Source: DATLHO01 sp035539855
Lineage (GTDB): Bacteria; Bacteroidota; Ignavibacteria; OLB7
Reading direction: 5' to 3'
Length of the DNA: 30,520 nt
NCBI GenBank assembly: GCA_035539855.1
Contig: DATLHO010000221.1
Span: forward strand, 1 to 30,520
Shown: piece after piece, positions 8,733 to 16,721 of the stretch
Layout: each line of letters starts with the position of its first letter
Numbering within the stretch: the stretch's first letter is position 1
Made by a program: the position numbers and the translations under genes
Notes under the pieces: model-generated
The model's database searches: none
Seen by the model: only the letters and a program-made list of their open reading frames with translations
What the model was told of the DNA's origin: nothing

Positions 8733-9848
8733 CTATACCGCGACCGCTTCGACGAACGCCTCGGGGTTGAGCTGTACGAGGCTCGGGTGCACGAACGTGC
8801 GTCCCTCGCGGATGAGCTCGCCGTCGAGGTAGAGATCGGCGCCGATGCAGACGAGATCCCAGTGGATCGCGCTGTGGTTGCCGTTCGGCGCGACGTCGTA
8901 GGACTGCCCGAGCGTCAGATGGTTCGAGCCCCAGATCTTCTCGTCGAAGAGGATGTCGTACATCGGCTGATCGATGTGCGGATTGGTGCCGAAGGAGAAC
9001 TCGCCGAAGCGGCGCGCGCCCTCGTCGGTCGAGAGGATCTGCTCGAGACCGGCGCGATTGCTCGAATCGAAATCCACGACGACGCCGTCGCGAACGTCCA
9101 GCCGGACGAACTCGAACGGCTTGCCCTCATACACGCTCGGCGCATAGCTGATCGTGCCGTTGACCGAGGTCAGCAGCGGCGAGGAGAAGATCTCGCCGTC
9201 GGGGATGTTCAGGTCGCCGATGCAGGGGATCCAGTTCTGTCCCTCGATGCCGAAGCGGATGTCGGTGCCGTTGCCCTTCATGTGGATCTCGCGGGCGCCG
9301 GCGAGCATCTCATGCAGCGGCTTCATCCGCTCGCCGAGGTCGGCATAGTCGAGCAGGCAGGCCTTGTAGTAGAAGTCGGCGAAGCGATTCGTCGACATCC
9401 TTGCGTTCATCGCGAACGCCGGCGACGGATAGCGCAGTACGCACCAGCGCGTGTTGTTGACGCGCTCGCGCATGTGCACCGGATGCTGGTAGCCCTCGGC
9501 GTAGGCCTTGTTCGCATCGCCGCCGACGCCGCTGAGCTCGTAGATGTTCTCACCCGCGCGCACGCCGATGTACACGTCCATCTCCTTCATCAGCGGAAGC
9601 CCCGCGGTGTCGCGGATCACGTCCCAGAGCTCACGCGTGCCGCGCTCGCGCAGGATGCGCTCGGTGTCGGTGTCGCGAATGACCGGGAACGGAATCGCTC
9701 CGACGTCGAGCGCCGCGCGCGTCAGCTCCTGGACGAGGTGGATGCCGTTGATGCCGAAGAGCTCGATCATCACCTTCTCGCCCGGTTGCGCGCGCGTCGA
9801 GTACGTGATGAGCTTGTCGGCGAGGTGGGAGTTGCGGATGTCGAACAT
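8733..9848 (-). CDS. M29-family metallo-aminopeptidase
   Basis: 371-residue cytoplasmic aminopeptidase of the AmpS/aminopeptidase T family, removing N-terminal residues from peptides with a two-metal centre. Candidate ligands are all present: E219 (in PDGEI), E283 (in FGEF), H310 (in GSNH), H329 and D331 (in HWDL). Length is near the usual 370-410. The frame stays open well upstream, but family similarity begins at MFDIRNS, and the ATG at 9848 lies 20 nt after the stop of the MauE-like gene, so that start is used. No good Shine-Dalgarno is visible. It is the last gene of a three-gene minus-strand operon whose other members look redox-related; a functional link is not evident. Confidence 0.88.
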   Translation of the reverse strand: MFDIRNSHLADKLITYSTRAQPGEKVMIELFGINGIHLVQELTRAALDVGAIPFPVIRDTDTERILRERGTRELWDVIRDTAGLPLMKEMDVYIGVRAGENIYELSGVGGDANKAYAEGYQHPVHMRERVNNTRWCVLRYPSPAFAMNARMSTNRFADFYYKACLLDYADLGERMKPLHEMLAGAREIHMKGNGTDIRFGIEGQNWIPCIGDLNIPDGEIFSSPLLTSVNGTISYAPSVYEGKPFEFVRLDVRDGVVVDFDSSNRAGLEQILSTDEGARRFGEFSFGTNPHIDQPMYDILFDEKIWGSNHLTLGQSYDVAPNGNHSAIHWDLVCIGADLYLDGELIREGRTFVHPSLVQLNPEAFVEAVAV

Positions 9849-9868
9849 GGTGAAGGTGATAAAAGGGA

Positions 9869-10582
9869 CTAAGGGACCTGGGCGACTACGGGGGTCGTTG
9901 TGTCTTCGCGGCGGAGCATTGCGTCGACCGAGAGGGGCGAGCGCGGGTAGTAGACGAGGAAGACTGCGAGGGCGAGCAGGCCGAGGTCTTCGAAGATCTT
10001 CGGCCAGCCTACCTGCTGTGGCTCCTTCTTTGCGGTCGCCGCGTCCGCGTCGGTGGCGGACGGTGTTGCGGTGGTCGGCGCGGGTGTCGTCGTCGATGGT
10101 GTCGTCGTCGCCGTTGAGGTCGTTGGCGTTGTTGTCGGCGGGACACCTGAGGAACCAACGGCAGCGCTTTGGGCCGCGTCCTTGCCGACGAAGCATCCGC
10201 AGTCGATCTTCAGGCCGCGCGCCATCGCCGAGCCGATCGCGACGATGAACAGGGCCAGCATGAGCCCGGAGAGCATCGCGCTGCCACGCACTCCGGCGCC
10301 GACGACCAGCAGGACTCCTACCGCGATCTCGGCCCACACGAACAGCAGCGCCGCGATGTTGACGAGCTCGACCGGCAGGATCTGGTAGTTGTAGATGTTC
10401 GCGCCGAAGGCCTCGAGCGCGCCGAGCTTCTCCGCGCCGGCGATCAACATCACGACGCCGAGCACGACGCGCGCGACGAGCGCGGCGATGCGGAAGCCGG
10501 GATGCTCCTCCTGCGCCAGATGCACCGGCGGCGTCCCGGGTAGCGGCACTCTCTCGATCACCACGGTTCTGTCGTTGGCCAT
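9869..10582 (-). CDS. MauE/DoxX-like membrane protein with Thr/Pro-rich insertion
   Basis: 237 residues, inner membrane. Three predicted transmembrane helices (about 33-52, 72-95, 100-120) are followed by the motif IDCGCF (C128, C130), characteristic of the MauE branch of DoxX-like proteins, which are associated with thiol/disulfide chemistry. A fourth helix (about 197-212) is followed by a short tail. Between C130 and the last helix is a low-complexity stretch of about 50 residues (about 140-190) rich in Thr, Pro and Ala, not expected in MauE. The ATG overlaps the rhodanese stop (TAATG), so the two are translationally coupled. A role in disulfide or sulfur handling in the envelope with the rhodanese is inferred from this pairing. 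Substrate unknown. Confidence 0.8.
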   Translation of the reverse strand: MANDRTVVIERVPLPGTPPVHLAQEEHPGFRIAALVARVVLGVVMLIAGAEKLGALEAFGANIYNYQILPVELVNIAALLFVWAEIAVGVLLVVGAGVRGSAMLSGLMLALFIVAIGSAMARGLKIDCGCFVGKDAAQSAAVGSSGVPPTTTPTTSTATTTPSTTTPAPTTATPSATDADAATAKKEPQQVGWPKIFEDLGLLALAVFLVYYPRSPLSVDAMLRREDTTTPVVAQVP

Positions 10583-11313
10583 TACTCTCCCTTCGTCATC
10601 GGATAGTTGTTCTTCGTCCACTCCGTCGTCCCGCCGGTGTACACGACGACCTTCGAGAATCCGAGCAGTCGGATGTTCTTCGCGAGGTCGTGACTGAGCT
10701 CGCAGAGGCCGCCGCCGCAATAGACGACGATGAGCTGGTCGCGCGGGATGTTCATCTGCAGCAGCTCGGGGATGTGCTGCTGGAAGTCGTTGGCGTAGAT
10801 GTGCTTCGCGCCAGGGATGTGTCCCTCGGCGAATTCGTCGGCGTTGCGCGCGTCGAACCAGACCGCCGCCTTGCGATCGAAGATCTGCTTCGCGGTTGCA
10901 GTGCTGATCTCGCGGTTGGCCACCTCGGCGTCAACGCTCGATTCGCTCGGCCGCGCCCGCGCAATCGAGTCGCGTACGAACGCCTCGCGAGCCGCTCGCG
11001 CCGCTCGCAGCGAGTCCTCGAGCAGGCGCGCCCGCTCGGCCGCGCCGAGCGCGCTCGAGTCGACCAGCAGCGTCGAGTCGATGATCGCCGCGGTGTCGAT
11101 CGTCGTGATCGACGTGTCGATCGCCGTTGCGGCGGTGTCCTGCCCGAGGAGCTCCTCGAGCGAGGTCGTATCGCCGCTGCCGGGCAGCGCGCGAACCCAC
11201 GGGACACGTGATTCGGCGAAGACGTTGTAGGCGATCGCCAGCAGAACGGCCCCAAGCAGGATGAACCGCGATTCGTCGAACGCCTTGCGAAGCGGAGTGC
11301 GATAGGTCTTCAT
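10582..11313 (-). CDS. Membrane-anchored rhodanese-domain protein
   Basis: 243 residues. One N-terminal membrane segment (about 15-33, FILLGAVLLAIAYNVF) is followed by a charged, Ala/Asp/Ser-rich linker of about 90 residues, then a single rhodanese domain (about 135-243). The domain has VWFDAR, EGHIPGA and the active-site loop starting at C199 (YCGGGLC, a second Cys at 204), ending in the usual WTKNNYP. Such domains carry persulfide sulfur. The anchor probably places it on the outer face of the cytoplasmic membrane. The ATG at 11313 is chosen over an upstream start because it directly precedes the basic-plus-hydrophobic anchor. First gene of the operon with the MauE-like protein and aminopeptidase. 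Confidence 0.85.
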   Translation of the reverse strand: MKTYRTPLRKAFDESRFILLGAVLLAIAYNVFAESRVPWVRALPGSGDTTSLEELLGQDTAATAIDTSITTIDTAAIIDSTLLVDSSALGAAERARLLEDSLRAARAAREAFVRDSIARARPSESSVDAEVANREISTATAKQIFDRKAAVWFDARNADEFAEGHIPGAKHIYANDFQQHIPELLQMNIPRDQLIVVYCGGGLCELSHDLAKNIRLLGFSKVVVYTGGTTEWTKNNYPMTKGE

Positions 11314-11341
11314 TCGTCGAGATAGCTCGAATTGAGTCGCA

Positions 11342-11371
11342 TAAGATGACAACGGCGACGGAACCGTCAAA
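11342..11371 (-). promoter_or_regulatory. Candidate promoter for the rhodanese operon
   Basis: On the minus strand TTTG (11371-11368) is followed after 19 nt by CATCTTA (11348-11342), close to the Bacteroidota -33/-7 pattern with one change in the -7 box. The predicted leader is about 25 nt. Confidence 0.4.
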
Positions 11372-11424
11372 GGTCAGATATGGGAGGAGGCAGATGACGG
11401 TGGAAGGTTACCGCGCTCGACTCC

Positions 11425-11454
11425 TTGCGCTCTGCGAGGTCGCCGCGTATCTTC
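11425..11454 (+). promoter_or_regulatory. Candidate promoter and leader of the ECF sigma gene
   Basis: TTG (11425-11427), 20 nt, TATCTTC (11448-11454). The stretch CGTATC(T/C)TCCTGACC recurs before the regulator gene at 29849. The leader ends with a strong Shine-Dalgarno GGAGGG (11487-11492), 5 nt before the ATG at 11498. Confidence 0.45.
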
Positions 11455-11497
11455 CTGACCAGTTCGACCCGAACGCATTCGCCCCTGGAGGGTCCTT

Positions 11498-12124
11498 ATG
11501 CAAAGCCAGACTGCTCACGCCTTCGTTGCCATTTCCGACGAGGAGCTCTTTCGCCGCTTCCAGCAGGGCGAGGAGCAGGCGTTCGTGCAGCTCGTTCGCC
11601 GGTACAAGCACCGGCTGACAAACTTCGTGTATCGCCAACTCGGAGAAATGGACGAGGCCGCCGATGTCGTGCAGGAGGCCTTCGTCCGCGTCTACAGCCA
11701 TCGCAACGCGTACAATCCCAGCGCGAAGTTCACGACGTGGCTCTACCGGATCGCGCTGAACCTCGCGGCGAGCGAGCTGCGGCGCCAGACGCGCCGCCGT
11801 CGGTATCTCAAGGACGGTCTTCTCAGCGGCTTCGCGGTGCGTGCCGGTGAGCTCGATCCGCTCGACCCCGCGCACCGCCCGGACAGCGTCACCGAATCGA
11901 TTCTGACGCTCGAGCTCGTTCAGAAGGCATTGCTGCAGATCTCCCCGCCGTTGCGCGAGGTGATCATCCTCCGTGAGATCGAGGGAATGTCGTACGAGGA
12001 GATCGTCGAGATCACCGGTGTCGAGCTCGGCACGGTGAAGTCGCGCATCAATCGGGCGCGGGCCCAGCTCCAGAAGCTGCTCCGCGACGTTTACCAGGAA
12101 AGCCGGGTACCGAATGCCGCATGA
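11498..12124 (+). CDS. ECF (RpoE-type) RNA polymerase sigma factor
   Basis: 208-residue alternative sigma factor. Region 2 spans about residues 23-95 (LVRRYKHRLTNFVYRQLG, DVVQEAFVRVY, then FTTWLYRIALN). A basic linker RRQTRRRRY follows, then region 4 at about 150-198 (PLREVIILREIEGMSYEEI and GTVKSRINRAR, the DNA-binding helix for the -35 element). Length and layout are normal for the ECF class. The start follows a clear GGAGGG. The stop overlaps the next gene (ATGA), the usual arrangement of a sigma factor with its anti-sigma. The regulon cannot be told from sequence. Confidence 0.93.
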   Translation: MQSQTAHAFVAISDEELFRRFQQGEEQAFVQLVRRYKHRLTNFVYRQLGEMDEAADVVQEAFVRVYSHRNAYNPSAKFTTWLYRIALNLAASELRRQTRRRRYLKDGLLSGFAVRAGELDPLDPAHRPDSVTESILTLELVQKALLQISPPLREVIILREIEGMSYEEIVEITGVELGTVKSRINRARAQLQKLLRDVYQESRVPNAA

Positions 12125-12840
12125 GTGAACACGACTTCGATACCAACAGACCCAGCGAGGAGGAGCTGCGGGAGCTGCTCCGCTCGCTACCGCGACGCGA
12201 AGCGCCGGGCGATTTCGAGCCGGAGCTGATGCGTCGTGTCGCAGGCATTCGCCGCCGCCGCGGCGTGCTCAGCGTGCTGCATACCGGCGCGCGCGCAGAG
12301 TGGATCGGAGGCGCCGTCTCCGCCGCCGTTGCGGCGGTGGTCGTCGCCGGCGGCTGGCTGTTCATGAGCACCGGCGATCCGAGCGCTACCACTGGTGCGC
12401 CGGTCGTCGCCACGTCGCCGGCCGCCGTCGTGTCGCCGGCTGGCGCAGCCTCGCCGAGCTCCGTCGACCGGTCGCGCCTCGCCGCGACGCCGCAGGAGGC
12501 CGTCGAGGCAGCCGCGGCTCCGGTCGGATCGATCGCTCCGTCCACCGCTTCGATGCGAACCGAGGCGCCGCGTCGCTCGCGCGCGTCGGCTCCGCCGTCG
12601 CGTCGTGGCACTGCATCGACGAGCGCGCGTCGTCGAACGCCGCCGGTCGTCACCGAGCACGTCCGGACGATCGACACGATCGCCGCGACCCGCGTACATG
12701 TCCGCCCGGCGCCGCGTCCGACGCCGACGTCGACCGAGGCGGGAAGCCGGACCGCGCATCCCGAAATGGGTCTCCCGGCGCCCGCACCGACACTCCACGG
12801 AGAGCCGACGGGTGTCGACACAGGAGGCCGCGTCCGATAG
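12121..12840 (+). CDS. Probable membrane anti-sigma factor
   Basis: 239 residues. The N-terminal ~55 residues are cytoplasmic in type, with LRELLRSLPRREAPGDFEP-like sequence seen in short putative anti-sigma proteins. One transmembrane helix follows (about 62-82), then about 155 residues of low-complexity Ala/Pro/Ser/Thr/Arg sequence on the far side. No HxxxCxxC zinc anti-sigma motif is present. The anti-sigma role is inferred from the 4-bp overlap with the ECF gene and the single-pass layout. The outer part resembles no sensor domain and may simply be disordered. Confidence 0.65.
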   Translation: MSEHDFDTNRPSEEELRELLRSLPRREAPGDFEPELMRRVAGIRRRRGVLSVLHTGARAEWIGGAVSAAVAAVVVAGGWLFMSTGDPSATTGAPVVATSPAAVVSPAGAASPSSVDRSRLAATPQEAVEAAAAPVGSIAPSTASMRTEAPRRSRASAPPSRRGTASTSARRRTPPVVTEHVRTIDTIAATRVHVRPAPRPTPTSTEAGSRTAHPEMGLPAPAPTLHGEPTGVDTGGRVR

Positions 12841-12943
12841 CCCGAGCGGGTGATCGTTCTGCAGTTCGCGCGGTTGATCGTCCTGCACTTCGCGCGGCAC
12901 TTTGCCGGGGAGCCCGCACTCGTCGCGCATCTACGAAACACAA

Positions 12944-12985
12944 ACGGGGACCTGCACCGCCGGAAGGCGCGGTGCAGGTCCCCGT
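12944..12985. terminator. Strong bidirectional terminator hairpin
   Basis: Perfect 17-bp stem (acggggacctgcaccgc at 12944-12960, complement at 12969-12985) with an 8-nt loop, between the convergent anti-sigma (+) and pta (-) genes. Short T-containing tails on both sides (cgttt, and ttgtgttt on the minus strand). The 12841-12943 stretch before it shows nothing else clear. Confidence 0.85.
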
Positions 12986-13010
12986 CGTTTGAGCACGTTC
13001 GGCGGCGGCG

Positions 13011-14000
13011 TTACGCCATCACGCTCGCGATCGCGGCCACGTCGACGATGTCGTCGACCGAGCAGCCGCGCGAGAGGTCGAACATCGGGCGCGCCAGGCC
13101 CTGGACGATCGGTCCGATCGCGAGCGCGCCGCCCATGCGCTGCGCGAGCTTGTAGGCGATGTTGCCCGCATCGAGGTCGGGAAACACGAGCACGTTCGCG
13201 GCGCCTTCCAGGGGCGAGCCCGGCGCCTTGCGCGCGGCGACCGACGGCACGATCGCCGCGTCGAGCTGCAGCTCGCCGTCGACGCGCAGACCGGCCGGAG
13301 CCCGTTCGACCGCGAGCTCGAAGCCGCGCCGGACTTTTGCGACGTCGTCGTGGTCGGCGCTGCCCTTCGTGCTGAACGAAAGGAACGCCACGCGGGGCTC
13401 CGCGTCGACGAGCCGTTGATAGTTGACGGCGGTCGTCAGCGCGATGTCGGCGAGCTGCTCGCTGGTCGGGCTCGGCAGAACGGCGCCGTCGGCGAACGCG
13501 TAAATGCTCTCCGGGAAGACGATCAGGAAGAAGGAGCTCACGGTCGCGATGCCCTCGGCCATGCCGATCGTCTGGATCGCGGCACGAATGACGTCTCCGG
13601 TCGTCGAGAGCGAGCCCGCGACGCAGGCGTCGCAGTCGCCCAGCGCGACCATGATCCCGGCCGTATACAGCGCATCGTCGAGCGTCGCACGGGCGGCCTC
13701 GATGGTCATGCCCTTGTGCGCTCGTCGGCGCTGGAGCTCGGCGGCGTGCCGCTCGCGATCCGGTCCGCCAGGCTCGACGATCTCGATGCCGTCGAGGGAC
13801 AGGCCGAGCCGCGCGGCATGCGCGGCGATCTCGCCGGCAGTGCCGACGAGAACGGGGCGGGCGATGTGCTGATCAGCGAGCTGGCGTGCCGCTACGAGGG
13901 TGCGCTCGTCGGCACTGTCGGGAAGGGCGATGCGAAGGTTTCGTGCGGCGGCCTTGCGGCGGAACTCCAGAAGAAGCTGCGGATACTCGTCAGTGCTCAA
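13011..14000 (-). CDS. pta: Phosphate acetyltransferase
   Basis: 329 residues, cytoplasmic; interconverts acetyl-CoA plus phosphate and acetyl-phosphate plus CoA. Family blocks are clear in order: ALPDSADERTL near the start, GSLSTTGDVIRAA in the middle, LSFSTKGSA, DGELQLDAAIVP, then KAPGSPLEGAANVLVFPDLD and GPIVQGLARPMFDLSRGCS near the end. This is the short form (Pta domain only, usual length 320-340). The start appears to be TTG at 14000, overlapping the stop of the DUF2905-like gene as TTGA; no better ATG is near. An acetate kinase gene is not in the window, so the partner lies elsewhere. Confidence 0.93.
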   Translation of the reverse strand: MSTDEYPQLLLEFRRKAAARNLRIALPDSADERTLVAARQLADQHIARPVLVGTAGEIAAHAARLGLSLDGIEIVEPGGPDRERHAAELQRRRAHKGMTIEAARATLDDALYTAGIMVALGDCDACVAGSLSTTGDVIRAAIQTIGMAEGIATVSSFFLIVFPESIYAFADGAVLPSPTSEQLADIALTTAVNYQRLVDAEPRVAFLSFSTKGSADHDDVAKVRRGFELAVERAPAGLRVDGELQLDAAIVPSVAARKAPGSPLEGAANVLVFPDLDAGNIAYKLAQRMGGALAIGPIVQGLARPMFDLSRGCSVDDIVDVAAIASVMA

Positions 14001-14287
14001 TGTCGTGACAGGTAACTGGAAACCCGGTAGTAAATACCGGTCAGCGTCACGAGCAGCAGTGCGATGGTCGCCAGAGGCACCCGCACGCTGCCACCATGGC
14101 TGCCGGCGTCGATGTCGCCGGGCAAGTTACCAAGGCTGAAGCCAACGCCAGGTAGCAGCGACACGAGAATCACGAGGGTACAGGTCAGCCAGAGTCCGAC
14201 GAGAATGCCGCGCCATGAGATTGCGGGTGGCTCCTGATGACGGGCGATCGACGCGCGATTGGTCAGAGCAAGCTGCTGCGTCTGCAT
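13997..14287 (-). CDS. DUF2905-like small membrane protein
   Basis: 96 residues with two transmembrane helices (about 26-46 and 71-89). Between them is SLGNLPGDIDAGSHGGSVRVP, which matches the hallmark LPGDI loop and following Pro of DUF2905 proteins, small membrane proteins of unknown function. The ATG at 14287 is chosen because upstream in-frame sequence is Pro/Arg-rich and unlike the family, which usually has 65-100 residues. Its stop overlaps the TTG start of pta, so translation of pta probably depends on this gene. Confidence 0.75.
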   Translation of the reverse strand: MQTQQLALTNRASIARHQEPPAISWRGILVGLWLTCTLVILVSLLPGVGFSLGNLPGDIDAGSHGGSVRVPLATIALLLVTLTGIYYRVSSYLSRH

Positions 14288-14371
14288 GGTGTACCTCGCG
14301 GTGTTGGTCCGACGGTTCGTCGGTCTCGGGGTAGGTCCGGGTGCTGTCCCATGTGCAGAACCCCCGGGGGG

Positions 14372-14430
14372 AGGGGGAGTGTCGGTGTCCTCCGAAGCCC
14401 TCCTCAAAGCTTCCACCGACACTCGCCCCT
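14372..14430. promoter_or_regulatory. Long hairpin in the divergent spacer
   Basis: Inverted repeat with arms 14372-14387 and 14414-14430 (core gagtgtcggtg / caccgacactc), 16 pairs with a single bulge at 14425 and a 26-nt loop. It would lie in the leader of the minus-strand DUF2905-pta transcript. A smaller stem ccgacg/cgtcgg sits at 14309-14323. No known riboswitch recognised. Confidence 0.5.
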
Positions 14431-14454
14431 GTGAGAGAACGAGGGTCGGAATCA

Positions 14455-14499
14455 AAGGTTAGCGAGGCCCGATCGGGCGCTCGCAACCTTCGTAGATTG
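14455..14499 (+). promoter_or_regulatory. Dyad operator candidate plus -7 box of ABC exporter operon
   Basis: An imperfect inverted repeat spans 14455-14490: outer arms aaggtt/aacctt, inner arms gcgag/ctcgc and the palindrome gcccgatcgggc at its centre. It occupies the -33 region just upstream of TAGATTG (14493-14499). The ATG of the ATPase follows only 6 nt after this box, with no Shine-Dalgarno. Confidence 0.5.
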
Positions 14500-14505
14500 C
14501 CCGGC

Positions 14506-15437
<932 letters not shown>

Positions 15438-15441
<4 letters not shown>

Positions 15442-16706
15442 ACTGGAGACGCATGCTCGAGATCGCTCGCTGGGAGTACCTGCAGAAGGTCCGCGCCAAG
15501 TCGTTCGTTCTCGGTCTGCTGCTGACGCCGATGATCATCGGCTTCGGCACGGTCGTGCCCGGCATGCTCGCCGAGGAGGAGCCGGAGCAGACCGTCATGA
15601 TCGGACTGATCGACACCAGCGGCGCGCTCTACGGGCCATTGAGGGCGCATCTCGACGAGAGCGCGCGGCTGTCCAGCGGCCAGCCCGCCTACGTGCTGGC
15701 GAACTACGCCGGGGCCGGCACGCCGCGCGAGGCCGCGATCCGACGCGCCGACAGCGCAATGCTTGCCGGCACGCTCGAGGGCGCGGTCGTCGTCGACGAC
15801 AGCGCCGGCGCGGTCCTCGCGTCGTACCGCAGCCTGAATCCCGGAAACCCCCGCATCGTCGGGCGTCTCGAGCGCGCGATCGAGACCATCACGCGCGCGC
15901 GTCGCCTGGCCGAGGCGGGCATCGACACCGCGCAGTACGCACGACTCGCGCCCGACGTCGAGCTGACGACACTCAAGATCGATGAGAGCGGAGTCGAAGG
16001 TTCGTCGGGATTCAAGGAGATGTTCTTCACGTCCTTTATCCTGAGCATGCTCCTGATGATCCTCGTGCTGACGACGGGCGGCACACTGGTGCGCAGTCTG
16101 ATCGAGGAGAAGTCGAACCGGATCATGGAGATCCTGGCCTCGAGCGCGACGCCGCAGGAGCTGTTGTGGGGCAAGCTCATCGGACTCAGCGGACTTGGCA
16201 TTACGCAGCTTGCGGCATGGCTGCTGCTCGGCGCCATCGGCGTCACCTATCTCGCGAGCGGAGGCGTCGTCGCGCACCTTGGGCAGCTCATCGGGATCCT
16301 CCCGTTGCTGACGGCGTACCTGATGCTCGGGTACATGTTCTACGCGGCGGTGTTCATCGGTCTCGGCTCGCTCGTGACGACCGAGCAGGAGGCGCAGGTG
16401 ATGACCTCATACCTGGTGATGCTGCTGATGACGCCGACGATCATCGCGATCGGCGTGATCTCGAATCCCGACGCCACCTGGCTGCGCGTGCTGAGCTACA
16501 TCCCCACGTTCACTCCCTCGCTGATGATGCTGCGCATCGTCACGAAGATGCCGCCCACATCAGAGATCGTCGGCACGCTGGCGCTCATGGTCGTCAGCAC
16601 CGTCGTGCTGACCTGGGCGTGCAGCCGCATCTTCCGCACGGCCATTCTGATGTACGGCAAGCGACCAACCGTTCGCGAGGTGCTTCGGTGGCTCGGCGAA
16701 GCCTGA
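15438..16706 (+). CDS. ABC-2 family permease (NatB-type)
   Basis: 422 residues, inner membrane partner of the preceding ATPase. The amphipathic start MNWRRMLEIARWEY and first helix (about 20-42) are followed by a large external domain (about 45-190), then at least five more helices (from FFTSFILSMLLMILVLTTGG on) including the conserved EEKSNRIMEILASS stretch typical of NatB/ABC-2 permeases. The start is fixed by a strong Shine-Dalgarno AAGGAGG (15424-15430) 7 nt upstream and the ATGA overlap. It converges on ptsI with only 15 nt between stops and no hairpin. Confidence 0.9.
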
Positions 16707-16721
16707 GGACTGCATCGGCAA

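Noticed and set aside
9849..10337. N-terminal extension of the M29 aminopeptidase
   Set aside because: The extension overlaps the MauE-like gene in another frame and has no family similarity; the family begins at 9848.
14288..14455. N-terminal extension of the DUF2905-like protein
   Set aside because: Pro/Arg/Thr-rich and translated through the structured spacer; the family is short.
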